Origin: GCA-002050365 sp038235165
GTDB taxonomy: Bacteria; Acidobacteriota; Blastocatellia; Pyrinomonadales; Pyrinomonadaceae
NCBI GenBank assembly: GCA_038235165.1
Contig: JBBSUG010000013.1
Location: forward strand, 1 to 64,000
Length of the DNA stretch: 64,000 nucleotides
Direction: 5' to 3'
Part shown: in pieces, positions 43,678 through 54,200 of the stretch
Numbering within the stretch: position 1 is the stretch's first letter
Layout: the number at the start of each line of letters is the position of its first letter
Program-made: the position numbers and the translations under genes
The notes under the pieces: model-generated
What the model was told of the DNA's origin: nothing
What the model saw: the letters and a program-made list of their open reading frames with translations, nothing else
Databases searched by the model: none

Positions 43678-44723
43678 AAAGAGAATATTTGCTCTTGGTG
43701 TGTCTGGTTTTGATCAACATTATCGCAGCTTTTTATAGCGTCGAGAGAAAGATTTCAGAAACTGTCCATGCACAAAATCCCTATATTATACACGGCTGTT
43801 GGGAGAGTATTATGCCAGCAGCATCTCCTTGCTCTTGTGAAGGAAGTACTAATGACGGTTCTGTTGATACCGCAGACAATGGAATAGGAACCGGAAAAAA
43901 CAGTATAAATATTCAAGGGACGACTTGTGAATCTGGCGGCGAGAATGGAACTATTAACTGTCAAACCACCGTTGGAATACCTATAAGTAATGATGCCTTT
44001 TGTACAACGCCAACGCCAACGCCAACACCAACAGGTGGTGGCGGACATTGGGAATGCGCCATAAATTGTAATACGGTGCGCCCGCAAAAAGACGGTTACA
44101 CGGGTATTGCGCCTGACGGTAAAGGCAGTAACAAAGACATTACGCCCGATAGTGTTGACAATTGCTGTGTCTGGACTCCGCTTTTGATTGACATTCTCGG
44201 CAACGGTTTTGCGATGACCGATGCGGCGAACGGCGTGATGTTCGATTTTAACGGCGATTCTGTTCCACACCGCATTTCGTGGACTGCCGCCGGTTCCGAT
44301 GATGCGTGGCTCGTGCTTGACCGCAATAACAACGGCACGATTGATAGTTCGCTGGAAATGTTCGGCAATATGACTGAGCAGTACGATTCGGGTGGGAAAA
44401 ACGGTTTTCTCGCGCTCGCCGAATTTGATAAACCGGCAAACGGCGGCAATAACGACGGCGTGATTAACAGTCAAGATGCGACGTTCGGCAATTTGCGGTT
44501 GTGGCAGGACACAAATCACAACGGCATCTCCGAGCCAAGCGAACTGCATACTTTGCCGTCGCTGAACATCGTCAAGATGGATTTAAATTATAAGGAATCG
44601 AGAAAGACGGACGAATTCGGCAACGCATTTCGTTACCGGGCAAAAGTTTACGATTCAAAAGGAAACAAAACCGGACGCTGGGCGTGGGATGTGTTTTTGA
44701 ACATCACCGAATCCGGTAATTAA
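43674..44723 (+). CDS. Secreted calcium-binding-like protein with C-terminal EF-hand-like repeats
   Basis: 349 residues. Signal peptide (LLLVCLVLINIIAAF), then a cysteine-rich region (GCWESIMPAASPCSCEGS) and a TP-repeat/glycine linker (TPTPTPTGGGG near 113-123). The C-terminal half reads PLLIDILGNGFAMTDAANGV, DFNGDS, LDRNNNGTIDSSLEMFGN and DTNHNGISEPSEL, i.e. several DxNxDG-type calcium loops. The base composition changes sharply near 44100: AT-rich before, GC-richer after, so it looks like a fusion of a new N-terminus to an older C-terminal module. Confidence 0.75.
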   Translation: MKREYLLLVCLVLINIIAAFYSVERKISETVHAQNPYIIHGCWESIMPAASPCSCEGSTNDGSVDTADNGIGTGKNSINIQGTTCESGGENGTINCQTTVGIPISNDAFCTTPTPTPTPTGGGGHWECAINCNTVRPQKDGYTGIAPDGKGSNKDITPDSVDNCCVWTPLLIDILGNGFAMTDAANGVMFDFNGDSVPHRISWTAAGSDDAWLVLDRNNNGTIDSSLEMFGNMTEQYDSGGKNGFLALAEFDKPANGGNNDGVINSQDATFGNLRLWQDTNHNGISEPSELHTLPSLNIVKMDLNYKESRKTDEFGNAFRYRAKVYDSKGNKTGRWAWDVFLNITESGN

Positions 44724-44750
44724 CAAAATAATCGGCAACGATTAAAGCTG

Positions 44751-44790
44751 AAACGTCGCAGGATAAATTTATCCGGCAACGTTTTTTTTT
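44751..44790 (+). terminator. Intrinsic terminator
   Basis: AACGTCGC and GCAACGTT pair imperfectly around a perfect GGATAAATTTATCC palindrome (44761-44774), followed by a run of nine or ten T. It is 28 bases after the stop of the calcium-binding-like gene. Confidence 0.75.
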
Positions 44791-44904
44791 GCGTCTTGCG
44801 CCAAAAAAAGTTACGGGAAATAAAATCCGATTCGCCAAACTTCCGCACTTCCGTTAAAATTTACGTTTCAGGTCGGAAAATGCCGGTTGTAAAATTTAAT
44901 TATA

Positions 44905-46035
44905 ATGTCACTTAGCACCATCGAAGAAGCCGCCGAAGATATAAAAAACGGCAAAATGATTATCATTATTGACGATGAAGACCGCGAAAATGAGGGCGAT
45001 TTAGTCTGCGCGGCGGAGAAAGTCACGCCGGAAATCATCAATTTTATGATTACGCACGCTCGCGGGTTGATTTGTCTGCCGCTGACCGAAGAACGCTGCG
45101 ATGAACTACATCTGCCGCCGCAAACTTCGGAAAATACGTCGAGTATGGGAACGGCTTTTACCATTTCCATCGAAGCCAGAGAAGGCGTGACGACCGGAAT
45201 TTCCGCTGCCGACCGTGCGAAAACTATTCTGACCGCCGTCCGTCCCGACGCAAAACCGGCGGATTTGGCGCGTCCCGGTCACATTTTTCCGCTGCGTGCC
45301 AAACGCGGCGGCGTTCTCGTGCGCGTCGGTCAAACCGAAGCGAGCGTTGATATGTCAAAAATTGCTGCACTCGACCCGTCGGCGGTGATTTGCGAGATAA
45401 TGAATGATGACGGCACAATGGCACGGCTGCCCGAATTGGAAGTTTTCGCCCGCAAGCACGATTTGAAAATTATCTCCGTCGCCGATTTGGTGCGTTACCG
45501 CATTCAAAAAGAAACGCTCGTGCGCCGAGTGGCGGAAACGGTTCTGCCGACCGATTACGGCGATTTCACCGCCATCGCTTACGAAAATATCATCAACGGC
45601 GAAACGCACGTCGCACTCGTGATGGGAAATAATTTTTCGCAGACAACCGAATCCGTTCTGGTGCGCGTCCAAACGGAGAATATTACGTTCGCAATGTTCG
45701 GTTCCAAAATCGGCGAAGCGTCGCAGGCAATCAAATCTTCGCTGAAAAAAATCTCCCAAGCGGGCAAAGGCGTGATCCTTTATTTGCGCCAGAACCAGCA
45801 TAATCTCGATTTGATTCATCAATTACAAACTTACGCTGTAATGCGTGAGGAAAATCTCGATTTCCAAACGGCGCGAAAGCAAACCGGCTACGGCAGTTAC
45901 CGCGATTACGGCATCGGCGCACAAATTTTAAACGATTTGGGCGTGAAAAATATCAGGCTTTTGACCAATCATCCGCCGAAAGTCAATGCAATTGAGGCTT
46001 TTGATTTAAAGATTGTTGATGTCGAATCGCTATGA
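44905..46035 (+). CDS. ribBA: RibBA-type riboflavin enzyme with a degenerate GTP cyclohydrolase II half
   Basis: 376 residues. The RibB half (1-200) is intact: DDEDRENEGDL (23-33), HARGLICLPL, SAADRAKTI, RPGHIFPLRA and GGVLVRVGQTEASVD; it makes dihydroxybutanone phosphate for riboflavin. The RibA half keeps the fold (DYGIGAQILNDLGVKNIRLL) but not the active site: the zinc region that should read RVHSECLTG..FGSLRCDCG is RVQTENITF..FGSKIGEAS, so all three cysteines are gone (N259, G270, A272), and QEGRGIGL is QNQHNLDL. The GTP cyclohydrolase function is probably lost, leaving a RibBX-like protein. Confidence 0.92.
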   Translation: MSLSTIEEAAEDIKNGKMIIIIDDEDRENEGDLVCAAEKVTPEIINFMITHARGLICLPLTEERCDELHLPPQTSENTSSMGTAFTISIEAREGVTTGISAADRAKTILTAVRPDAKPADLARPGHIFPLRAKRGGVLVRVGQTEASVDMSKIAALDPSAVICEIMNDDGTMARLPELEVFARKHDLKIISVADLVRYRIQKETLVRRVAETVLPTDYGDFTAIAYENIINGETHVALVMGNNFSQTTESVLVRVQTENITFAMFGSKIGEASQAIKSSLKKISQAGKGVILYLRQNQHNLDLIHQLQTYAVMREENLDFQTARKQTGYGSYRDYGIGAQILNDLGVKNIRLLTNHPPKVNAIEAFDLKIVDVESL

Positions 46036-46106
46036 AGTTTGATTTCAACTTTTCATAAATAACAAATTATAGTTAAAATAATTTCAGCAACTCTCCCATA
46101 ATACAG

Positions 46107-49100
46107 ATGCCGGAAGAAAACGAAAATCAGATTGAAGAAAATCAGGAACCCGAATCACCTACTAATACGGCGGAAGAATCTGCGTCAGACAACACGCGGC
46201 GAAGATTTTTTACGCGCCGTAATGGTGTCATTGTCCTCGGACTGATCGCACTATTGGCGGTCGGTCTCGCGGTTTTGACGACCGTTTCGTATCGTTACGG
46301 CGTTCTCGACAACTATATTAAAGAACAATTCGTCGTAAAAATGGCGGACATCGGTGTTGTTTTTAGTGCCGATACGTTTCGGTTGACGGTTGCGCCCCTC
46401 AAATTAGAGATCAAAAACGCCACCTTCAACGACAAAATTTCCGGCGATAAACTCTTTTTCCTCAAGCAAGCTGATCTTTACCTGCGAATCAAAGACCTTT
46501 ACGCGTGGCAGTTGAGCCGTGATATTAGTCTCGAAACGACTGATGTTGACGGGTTTGAAGCGTGGGTGAAATTTGACGAAAACGGCAAATCAAATTTTTC
46601 AAATCTAAATTTGGTGCAGGATGAAGCCGGATCAAGCGTAAACTTTACATATTCTTCGGTTAAAGCCACGATTAAAAACGGTCTGGTGCATTTCGGCGAT
46701 GTGCAGCACAAAATATCCGCCGACGCGAAAAATATCGCGGTGATCCTCGAACCGGAAAATTACGATGTTCCCGACGAACAAAAGCGTTACAAAATCAATT
46801 TCGCTTCGACCGATTCAAACTTTATTTACGACGACAGCCCGATTCAGCCGATTGACATTCGCGCCGTCGGAATTGCCGACAACAACGGGGCGGACATTTC
46901 CGAATTGAAGTTGACGACACCGCTCGGCGAATCATCTTTGAGCGGTAAATTAACCGATTGGGCGGCGTTGAAATACGATTTGAACATTGATTCGACCGTA
47001 GATTTAACGCAGACATCGAACATTTTGCCGCTCGGCACGGCATTGCGCGGCGCGGCGAATTTCAGCGGGAAAGTGACCGGCGAAGGCGCGAAATATAGCA
47101 TCGAAGGTGAAATTCAGTCGGACGCGCTGGCGGCGGACAACATTCGTTTGAAAGGTCTGAATGTGGCGGCGACAGTGGCGGGCGAAAACTCGATGTATGA
47201 AGTCAACGGCAAAGCGGTCGCCGAACTGCTCACGTTTGAAGATTACAAAATCGAACAGCTGCAATTAATCAACAACATTCGCGGGACGGGAAGCGATTTT
47301 AAGTGGTTCGGCGAATTGCAGGCGGCGGCGGCAAAATCTCCAATGGGAACCATTGCCGGACTGTATATCACCGACGCGGTTGCCGAATACAAAGACAAAC
47401 ATCTGGACGCGACGCTCGGCACAATTCGCGCCGGTAATTTTAGGTCGCCCGATGCTGCTATTGAAAATTTGCAGGCAAACAATTTGAAAATCAATTCCGC
47501 CGACGGCACGACGAACATCACGCTGCCGGGGGCGCGGGCAAATTCGATCAAATTAGAGGGAACCGAACTCAACGGCGTGGCGGTCAGCGGAGTCAAAGCG
47601 ACGAATCGCGGCGATAAAACGACGGCGCGAATCAACAGTTTGAAGGCGGCGAATCTTCGCACCAAAGACGGCAAGGTTAACAATGTGGCGGCAAACGGTG
47701 TTGACCTGACTTTGAACAATGGCACGACGAACGTGACGGCGAATAATGTTTCAGCCGATGGATTAAACGCGGGAACGACACAGATCGGCGCATTACAGGC
47801 TTCGGGCGTGACTGCCAAAATCGCCGGAAATACGACGGAAGTTTACGCCGGCAACGCGAAGATTGCGAAAGTCGCCACCGACGCGGCAAAATTGGGCAGC
47901 ATCAATGTCGCCGGTCTGCGGCTGACGATTAAACAGGGAACAATCGAAGCGCGTTCCGGCGACATCAATGCCGGTAATGTCGCGCTGACAAACGCCGCTG
48001 TGCCGGGTGGCGGAAACATTGAAAACGTCAAACTCTTCAAACCCGTTTTCGTGCTTGAACCGTCAGGACGCTACCGCGCCAGTCTCGATATGAGTTTGGG
48101 CGGCGGCGTGGTCGGCAGTGTTAAATTGGGTGCGGCGCGGGCTTCGGTCGTTGCGGAAAATGACCGCATCGCGTTGAGTAATTTGACCGCCGACGTAATG
48201 GACGGCAGCATTAACGGCAAAGCGGTGATCGCTCTGAACAACCGCAGCCGTTCGAATGTGGATGCGACTTTTTCAAATTTGGACTTGTCGAAACTGCTCG
48301 CGCTGCAAGGCGGACAAATTGTGCCGATTGAAGGAAAAACGACGGGCAGCGTCAATCTGAATTTCGCCGGGACAAATTTCAAAACCGCTAGCGGGATAGC
48401 GACCGCCAATTTTGCGGCGAACGCCGGAACCGCCGACCGCGGACTCGTGCCAATCAGCGGCAAAGTCGGTTTGAACGCGACTAACGGACTTTTCAACATT
48501 GATTACGCCAACTTGAACACCGAGAAAACCGCTTTCAATGCGACCGGACAGTTTGATTTGAACGGATACAATTCGAACTTGAATGTCGCGCTCAATTCGA
48601 CCGATGCGAGCGAAATCGAGCGCATCATCAGAGTTCTAAACGTCTCGCCGGAACTTGAAACACAGCTGAATAATTATCAAGCGCAGCTTGCCGGAAACTT
48701 GAATTTTAACGGAAAAATAACGGGCAATTTGACCAATCCGACGCTTGAGGGACGCGCTTCGCTCGATTCGTTAATTCTGCGTGGACGCGATCTCGGTTCG
48801 CTGGCGACCAATGTTTTCGTGTCGCCGGAAATCATCGAACTGCGCGACGGTAAGTTGCAAGAACCGAACGGCGGCGGTAACCTTGCTTTTAACGTCACCG
48901 TGCCGAGCGTCGGCACGAACAATATTACGGTACAGGCGAAGCTGAATAATTTGAACACGGGCAATTTGCTCGCCGCACTGCCTGTTGATGTTCTGCCCGC
49001 CCAGCTTCAAGATTTTCAGGCGCAAACGTCCGGCACGATTGATGTCAGCGGAATTCCGGGCAATTTACAGGGCGAAGCAAATATTTCATCCGGCAAAGGC

Positions 49101-51263
49101 ACGATCAATAACCAGCCGTTTGACGGTTTTGACACAAAGGCGACTTTTCAGGGCAATTTAGTCAATCTCGAAAATTTTAAAGTTCGTTTTGGTGAGGGTT
49201 CGCTCGAAGCAAACGGTACTTATAACACCGATTCGACGGCATTTAACCTCGTCGCTACCGGGAAAAATATTCAAGTTGCGCGAATCGCGCCGTTTTTGTC
49301 CGCCGGAACGGATATTTCCAATATTAACGGAATTATTGATTTACAAGCGACGGCGTTGGGTGTCGGTTCCGATCCGAAAACTTTTGATGTCAATTTCAGC
49401 GGCACCGGGCGTAATGTCGTTGTCAATGAAAACGCGCTCGGTGAGATAGCTTTTAACGGGAAAACCGAAAATCAGCAGCTCAACGCCAATGTAACCGTCA
49501 ATTTTCAGGGACAGGCGCAGACCCTCAACGCGAGCGTTAATTTTGGCGACGAAAATCTGCCGTTTCGCGCCGAGACCGGTTTCAGTAACACTGAACTCGC
49601 GCCGCTAATCGCGCTTGTTCGTCCCGAAGGCGTTGATGTTTCGGGACAGGCGACAGGAAATGTCGTCGTGCAGGGAAATCTGTATCCCGTCGGGGCGGAC
49701 GGAAAACGGGCGTTTTCGACCGACAATATCAGCGGGTCGGCGATGTTCAGCCAACTCGCTCTGCGGATTGACGAAACGCCGATTGCCGCTGTCGAGCCGG
49801 TTTCCGTCCGTTTTAATATGAAAGAAGTCATCGTGGACAACGCAAAATTTGCGGGCAGCGGGACAAATATCGCGGTTAGCGGCACGAAAGCATTAACCGA
49901 CGACGGCATCAATAATTTGGCGGTTGACGGGAAGGTCAATCTGCGAATTTTGAATGCAGTTTCAAAAAACATCGTCGCCGCCGGTTTGGTTGATGTCGCA
50001 GTGCGGTTGACCGGTGTTAATAAAACGGCACGGCTGACGGGCGCGGCAACCGCTGAAAATGCTTCGGTTTCGGCATTCGTCGGAGCGGAGAGATTGACGC
50101 TCAATCGGGTTAACGGGCGAATCATTTTCAATTCGGATAATGTGCAGATCGAGAATTTGAATGGGTTTTTGGGCGGCGGCAGGGTGTCGGCTTCCGGCGG
50201 CGCGTTGATTAAAGGATTGGAATTACAGGGATTTCGGATTGATGTGCGCGGCAATAATTTTACCGCGCCAGTGCCGTCCGACTTTATCACGACGGGCGAC
50301 GCGGAAATTCAAATCAGCGGCAATCGGGTTGACGGCGATCTGAATACGCTGATTTCCGGGAGAATTTACGCCAAACGCAGCATTTACAACAAAGACATTG
50401 ATCTGGCGGATCTTATCAGCGGACGGCGCGAAGGTTCGCTTTCGGCGGGCGGTTCGTCAAGTTCGTCGGATGGTTCTTCATCATTTTTCGGAGTGCCGAA
50501 ACTTGATATTCGTCTAGAAGGACGTGACGCGCTGATCGTTCGCAACAATCTGGCTGATCTGACGGCTTCGCTTGCACTGCGCGTGACGGGCGACATTGAT
50601 TACCCGCAGGTCTCCGGCAGAGTGACCGCCAACAGCGGAACGATTTTCTTCCGCAAAGACCGCTACGAAGTGCAGCGCGGGGTGGTTGAATTTCCGCCGA
50701 ACACGAGCATCGAACCGTATATCAATCTGCAAGCCGGAACCGACATCAACGGCTATCAAATTACGGTCAGCTTAATCGGTGAACTGACTAACACCGAATC
50801 ACTCAATGCGACCGTCCGGTCGAGTCCGGCACTGCCGCAAGCCGATGTCATTTCCCTGATTACGACCGGCAATCTGGCGAACAACGGCACCGGCAGTCCG
50901 ACTTTGGCGCAGTCGGGCATCAACACGGCGGCGGAAATTCTGACCGACCAGCTGATCAACGATCCGCTCAGCAAAGCGACCGATAAACTTTTCGGTTTGA
51001 ACCGATTCGAGTTGAACCCAACCGTTTCCGGTCAAGGCTTAAATCCGTCGGCGCGCCTAACTGTCGGCAGACAAATTAACCGCAATCTTTTGGTCACGTA
51101 TTCGACAAATCTTTCGGAAGATCAAAATCAGATTCTGGCTCTTGAATATCGGGTTTCGAATCGTTTGTCGGTCGTCGCGCAGTATGAACAGCGACCGATC
51201 AGCAATGTGACGAGAAAAAGTAACGTATTTAGTTTTGAAGTTCGTTTGAGAAAAAGATTTTAA
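46107..51263 (+). CDS. tamB: TamB / DUF490 translocation and assembly protein
   Basis: 1,718 residues. An acidic cytoplasmic N-terminus, one membrane helix (VIVLGLIALLAVGLAVLTTV, about 46-65), an AsmA-like N-terminal part, then a very long repetitive beta-helical region rich in Asn/Gly/Thr (NLNxTNVTA-like strands). The TamB C-terminal domain (about 1380-1718) is present: VSGRVTANSGTIFFRKDRYE, GYQITVSLIGELT, NLLVTYSTNLSEDQNQ and terminal FEVRLRKRF. TamB spans the periplasm and helps move lipids or outer membrane proteins with an Omp85 partner, encoded next with a 1-base overlap. Confidence 0.9.
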   Translation: MPEENENQIEENQEPESPTNTAEESASDNTRRRFFTRRNGVIVLGLIALLAVGLAVLTTVSYRYGVLDNYIKEQFVVKMADIGVVFSADTFRLTVAPLKLEIKNATFNDKISGDKLFFLKQADLYLRIKDLYAWQLSRDISLETTDVDGFEAWVKFDENGKSNFSNLNLVQDEAGSSVNFTYSSVKATIKNGLVHFGDVQHKISADAKNIAVILEPENYDVPDEQKRYKINFASTDSNFIYDDSPIQPIDIRAVGIADNNGADISELKLTTPLGESSLSGKLTDWAALKYDLNIDSTVDLTQTSNILPLGTALRGAANFSGKVTGEGAKYSIEGEIQSDALAADNIRLKGLNVAATVAGENSMYEVNGKAVAELLTFEDYKIEQLQLINNIRGTGSDFKWFGELQAAAAKSPMGTIAGLYITDAVAEYKDKHLDATLGTIRAGNFRSPDAAIENLQANNLKINSADGTTNITLPGARANSIKLEGTELNGVAVSGVKATNRGDKTTARINSLKAANLRTKDGKVNNVAANGVDLTLNNGTTNVTANNVSADGLNAGTTQIGALQASGVTAKIAGNTTEVYAGNAKIAKVATDAAKLGSINVAGLRLTIKQGTIEARSGDINAGNVALTNAAVPGGGNIENVKLFKPVFVLEPSGRYRASLDMSLGGGVVGSVKLGAARASVVAENDRIALSNLTADVMDGSINGKAVIALNNRSRSNVDATFSNLDLSKLLALQGGQIVPIEGKTTGSVNLNFAGTNFKTASGIATANFAANAGTADRGLVPISGKVGLNATNGLFNIDYANLNTEKTAFNATGQFDLNGYNSNLNVALNSTDASEIERIIRVLNVSPELETQLNNYQAQLAGNLNFNGKITGNLTNPTLEGRASLDSLILRGRDLGSLATNVFVSPEIIELRDGKLQEPNGGGNLAFNVTVPSVGTNNITVQAKLNNLNTGNLLAALPVDVLPAQLQDFQAQTSGTIDVSGIPGNLQGEANISSGKGTINNQPFDGFDTKATFQGNLVNLENFKVRFGEGSLEANGTYNTDSTAFNLVATGKNIQVARIAPFLSAGTDISNINGIIDLQATALGVGSDPKTFDVNFSGTGRNVVVNENALGEIAFNGKTENQQLNANVTVNFQGQAQTLNASVNFGDENLPFRAETGFSNTELAPLIALVRPEGVDVSGQATGNVVVQGNLYPVGADGKRAFSTDNISGSAMFSQLALRIDETPIAAVEPVSVRFNMKEVIVDNAKFAGSGTNIAVSGTKALTDDGINNLAVDGKVNLRILNAVSKNIVAAGLVDVAVRLTGVNKTARLTGAATAENASVSAFVGAERLTLNRVNGRIIFNSDNVQIENLNGFLGGGRVSASGGALIKGLELQGFRIDVRGNNFTAPVPSDFITTGDAEIQISGNRVDGDLNTLISGRIYAKRSIYNKDIDLADLISGRREGSLSAGGSSSSSDGSSSFFGVPKLDIRLEGRDALIVRNNLADLTASLALRVTGDIDYPQVSGRVTANSGTIFFRKDRYEVQRGVVEFPPNTSIEPYINLQAGTDINGYQITVSLIGELTNTESLNATVRSSPALPQADVISLITTGNLANNGTGSPTLAQSGINTAAEILTDQLINDPLSKATDKLFGLNRFELNPTVSGQGLNPSARLTVGRQINRNLLVTYSTNLSEDQNQILALEYRVSNRLSVVAQYEQRPISNVTRKSNVFSFEVRLRKRF

Positions 51264-54200
51264 TGAAGTTTTCACCACCGACAAATAAAAGAGACGAGAG
51301 AAGAGGGACGAAAGACGAGAGTAATTTGAAAATTGCTTATTTTCTGTTTTCAATTTTTCGTCCGGCGGCTTTTTGTTTGTGCTGTCTTGTTTTCACCTGC
51401 GCCGTTTTCGCGCAAAACCAATTTGAAGATAAACAGATCAGCAATGTCGAAATCACCTTTGAAGGAACGGATAAAGATTTATCCGCCGCTGAACAGTTTC
51501 GTCTGATCGCACGAAATGCTCTCGGCGCGACGTATTCGACCGTTAGAGTGCGCGACGCACTAGCGGCTCTTTATAAAACTGAAAAAATAGTTTCCGCATC
51601 CGTCACCGCCGATCCGGTCGGACAGAACGACGTGAACGTTCGTTTTATTATCAAGCGCAAAACGAAAGCCGGAAAGGTCAATGTCGTTGTCGGCACCACC
51701 GAAGGCAAAGCCGTCACCGAACAGCAGCTTCTCTTAAAGTTAAATCTGCTCAATCCCGGAACTTCGATTACCGATCAGACGCTGCGAAACAACGCCGACG
51801 TGATTTTAAGCTACCTGCGTGATCGCGGCTATTTCAAAGCCGAAGTAACATACAGTCAGAAGCCGCTGACCAGCGAAACTGAAGTCGAGGTGAGTTTTAA
51901 CGTCGTTCCAAACGCCCAGGCGAAACTTGATAAATTTATTATTGGCATAGAAGGTTTTAACGCGGCGAAAGTATTGACAAAATTGGAATTGCAACCCGGC
52001 GAACTATATTCAAAATTACTTTTAAATCAGGATATTGTCACCATTCGACAGGCTTTGCGCGATGAAAAGTATATTGCGCCCGAACTCGAAGAACCGCGCC
52101 CGGTTTACGACAGCGAAAAAAACACGATCAGTATTGAATTGAAAGGTAAAGTCGGGGCAATCGTCAATATCGAAATTGATGCCGGAAAAGAAAAAATCGG
52201 CAAGAAAAAACTAACCGAACTGCTGACCATCAAACGCGAAGGAACGCTCGATTACGCGGCGATTGTCGAAGACGAAAGACGACTCCGAAATTATTTCCAG
52301 GAAGCAGGTTATTTTTTCGCCGATGTCCAAGCCGTTTGCTCCGTCAAACCCGATTTTACCGAAGTCGAAGCCAGCGAAACTCAAAACGAAACCGACGTTT
52401 TGTGCGGCGCATTGAGCGGTGCGGAATTAAAAGACCGCGTGGTTGACATCAAATATAAAACCGATCTCAACCGAAAATTAAAATTGGTGGACATTCGCGT
52501 GAAGGGAACGGACAAGTTCACCGCCGAAGACATCACCGGAATTCTGGGTTCACAGGAAGCCAACGCGCTCGGCTTCATTCCGTTTTTCGGGTTGGGGCGC
52601 GGCTACACGAGCAATGAAACTTTAGCCGCCGACCGCATTGCTGTCGAATCCGTGCTGCGCGAACTCGGGTATCGGCAGGCGCGTGTAACAGTCAATCAAG
52701 GGGTTGCGCTCAACGGCGAGGATTTGATTATCACATTCGTCGTCAACGAAGGTATTCCGACGCGTATCGCCGACGTTGACATCACCGGCAACACTTCATA
52801 TTCCAAAGACGAACTGCTGGCGAAACTGCCCGATCTGGCAGGCAAAAGTTTTTCCAGAGCGCGGGCGCGAAACGGTGTCAAAACTCTCTCAACTTTTTAC
52901 TCGCAGGAAGGTTATTATGACGCGAAGGCGAATTACTCAATCGTCGAACTGCCCGATGACCCGAACGCTTCCGAAGACCGGGTAAAACTGATTTACAATC
53001 TCGAAAACGAAGGGAAAAAAGTAATTGTCAATCGTATTTTGATTGACGGCAACGAGAGAACCAAACGCGAAGCGATTCTCAGAGCCATCAATTTGAAAAC
53101 CGAGGACGTTTTGCGGGCGACCGACGTTTTTGCCAGCGAACAAAATCTTTACGCGACGGACGCTTTCGGTCTGATCGAAATAAAACCCGAACCGGCGGGT
53201 GAAACGGCGGACGGAACCGCCCGTCTGTCCGATATTATTATCAACGTCGAGGAGCAGAAACCACGCTTAATCACTTACGGGGGCGGTTTTTCAACCGACA
53301 TCGGGGCGAACGGTTTTTTCGATATTCGTCATTTTAATTTATTCGGCAAGTTGCAGCAGGGCGGCGCACGAATTCGCGTCAGTCGTTTGCAGCAGCTCGT
53401 TCAGCTTGATTTTGTCAATCCGCGCTTTATGCCGGACGGGAAAAATCGCTTTTCCCCGCTGACGCTTTCCGCCGCCTATCAGCGCGATTCGACCGTCACG
53501 CGGTTCTTCCGCTCGACCTTCGATCAAGGAACTTTCGGCATCGTGCAGCGAGTGGACGAAAAAGGCAACCCGATTGACCAATTCGGCACTAAAACCGGCA
53601 GCCCGACGATTAACCGGCTGACGCTTTCGGCGGAAACCAGCCGCACCATCAGCATTAAGAAGAAAAGCTTTTTATTTGTTCGTTATCGCTTTGAAGACGT
53701 GCGGCTGTTAAACTTTGAAAGTCTGCTGGTCAAGGATTTACTGCGCCCGGATTCTAGAGTGCGGCTTTCCGGCTTCGGTGCAAATTTCGTTTACGACACG
53801 CGGGAAAACTGCAACATTCAATATACTTTTATTGAACTGCTTCAAAAAGGCGAACCCGGCGACCGTTGCCGCTATAACGCGACCGACCCGACACGAGGCA
53901 ATTATCTTACCGCCGAATACACACTTTCCGCACCGTTTTTGGGCGCAAACACCGGTTTTCATAAGTTTCAGGGTTCTTACAACACTTATTTTACGATTAA
54001 TAAACTCAATAAAACGACGCTTGCCGGACGTGCCATTCTCGGCTTGGCAAATGTGTTTTCCCGCAACCAGGATTTTAATTCGACCCAGTTTCCCGACTTG
54101 AATGACAGTTTGCCGATTAGCGAAAGATTTTTCGCCGGCGGTTCGACGACGATTAGAGGTTTTGAATTTAACGGTGCGGGACCGCGCGTGGCGATTGTGC

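Noticed and set aside
43755..44549. 264-codon minus-strand open frame
   Set aside because: Antisense to the calcium-binding-like gene; composition and lack of motifs indicate a shadow.
49505..50290. 261-codon minus-strand open frame within tamB
   Set aside because: Entirely antisense to well-supported TamB coding sequence.
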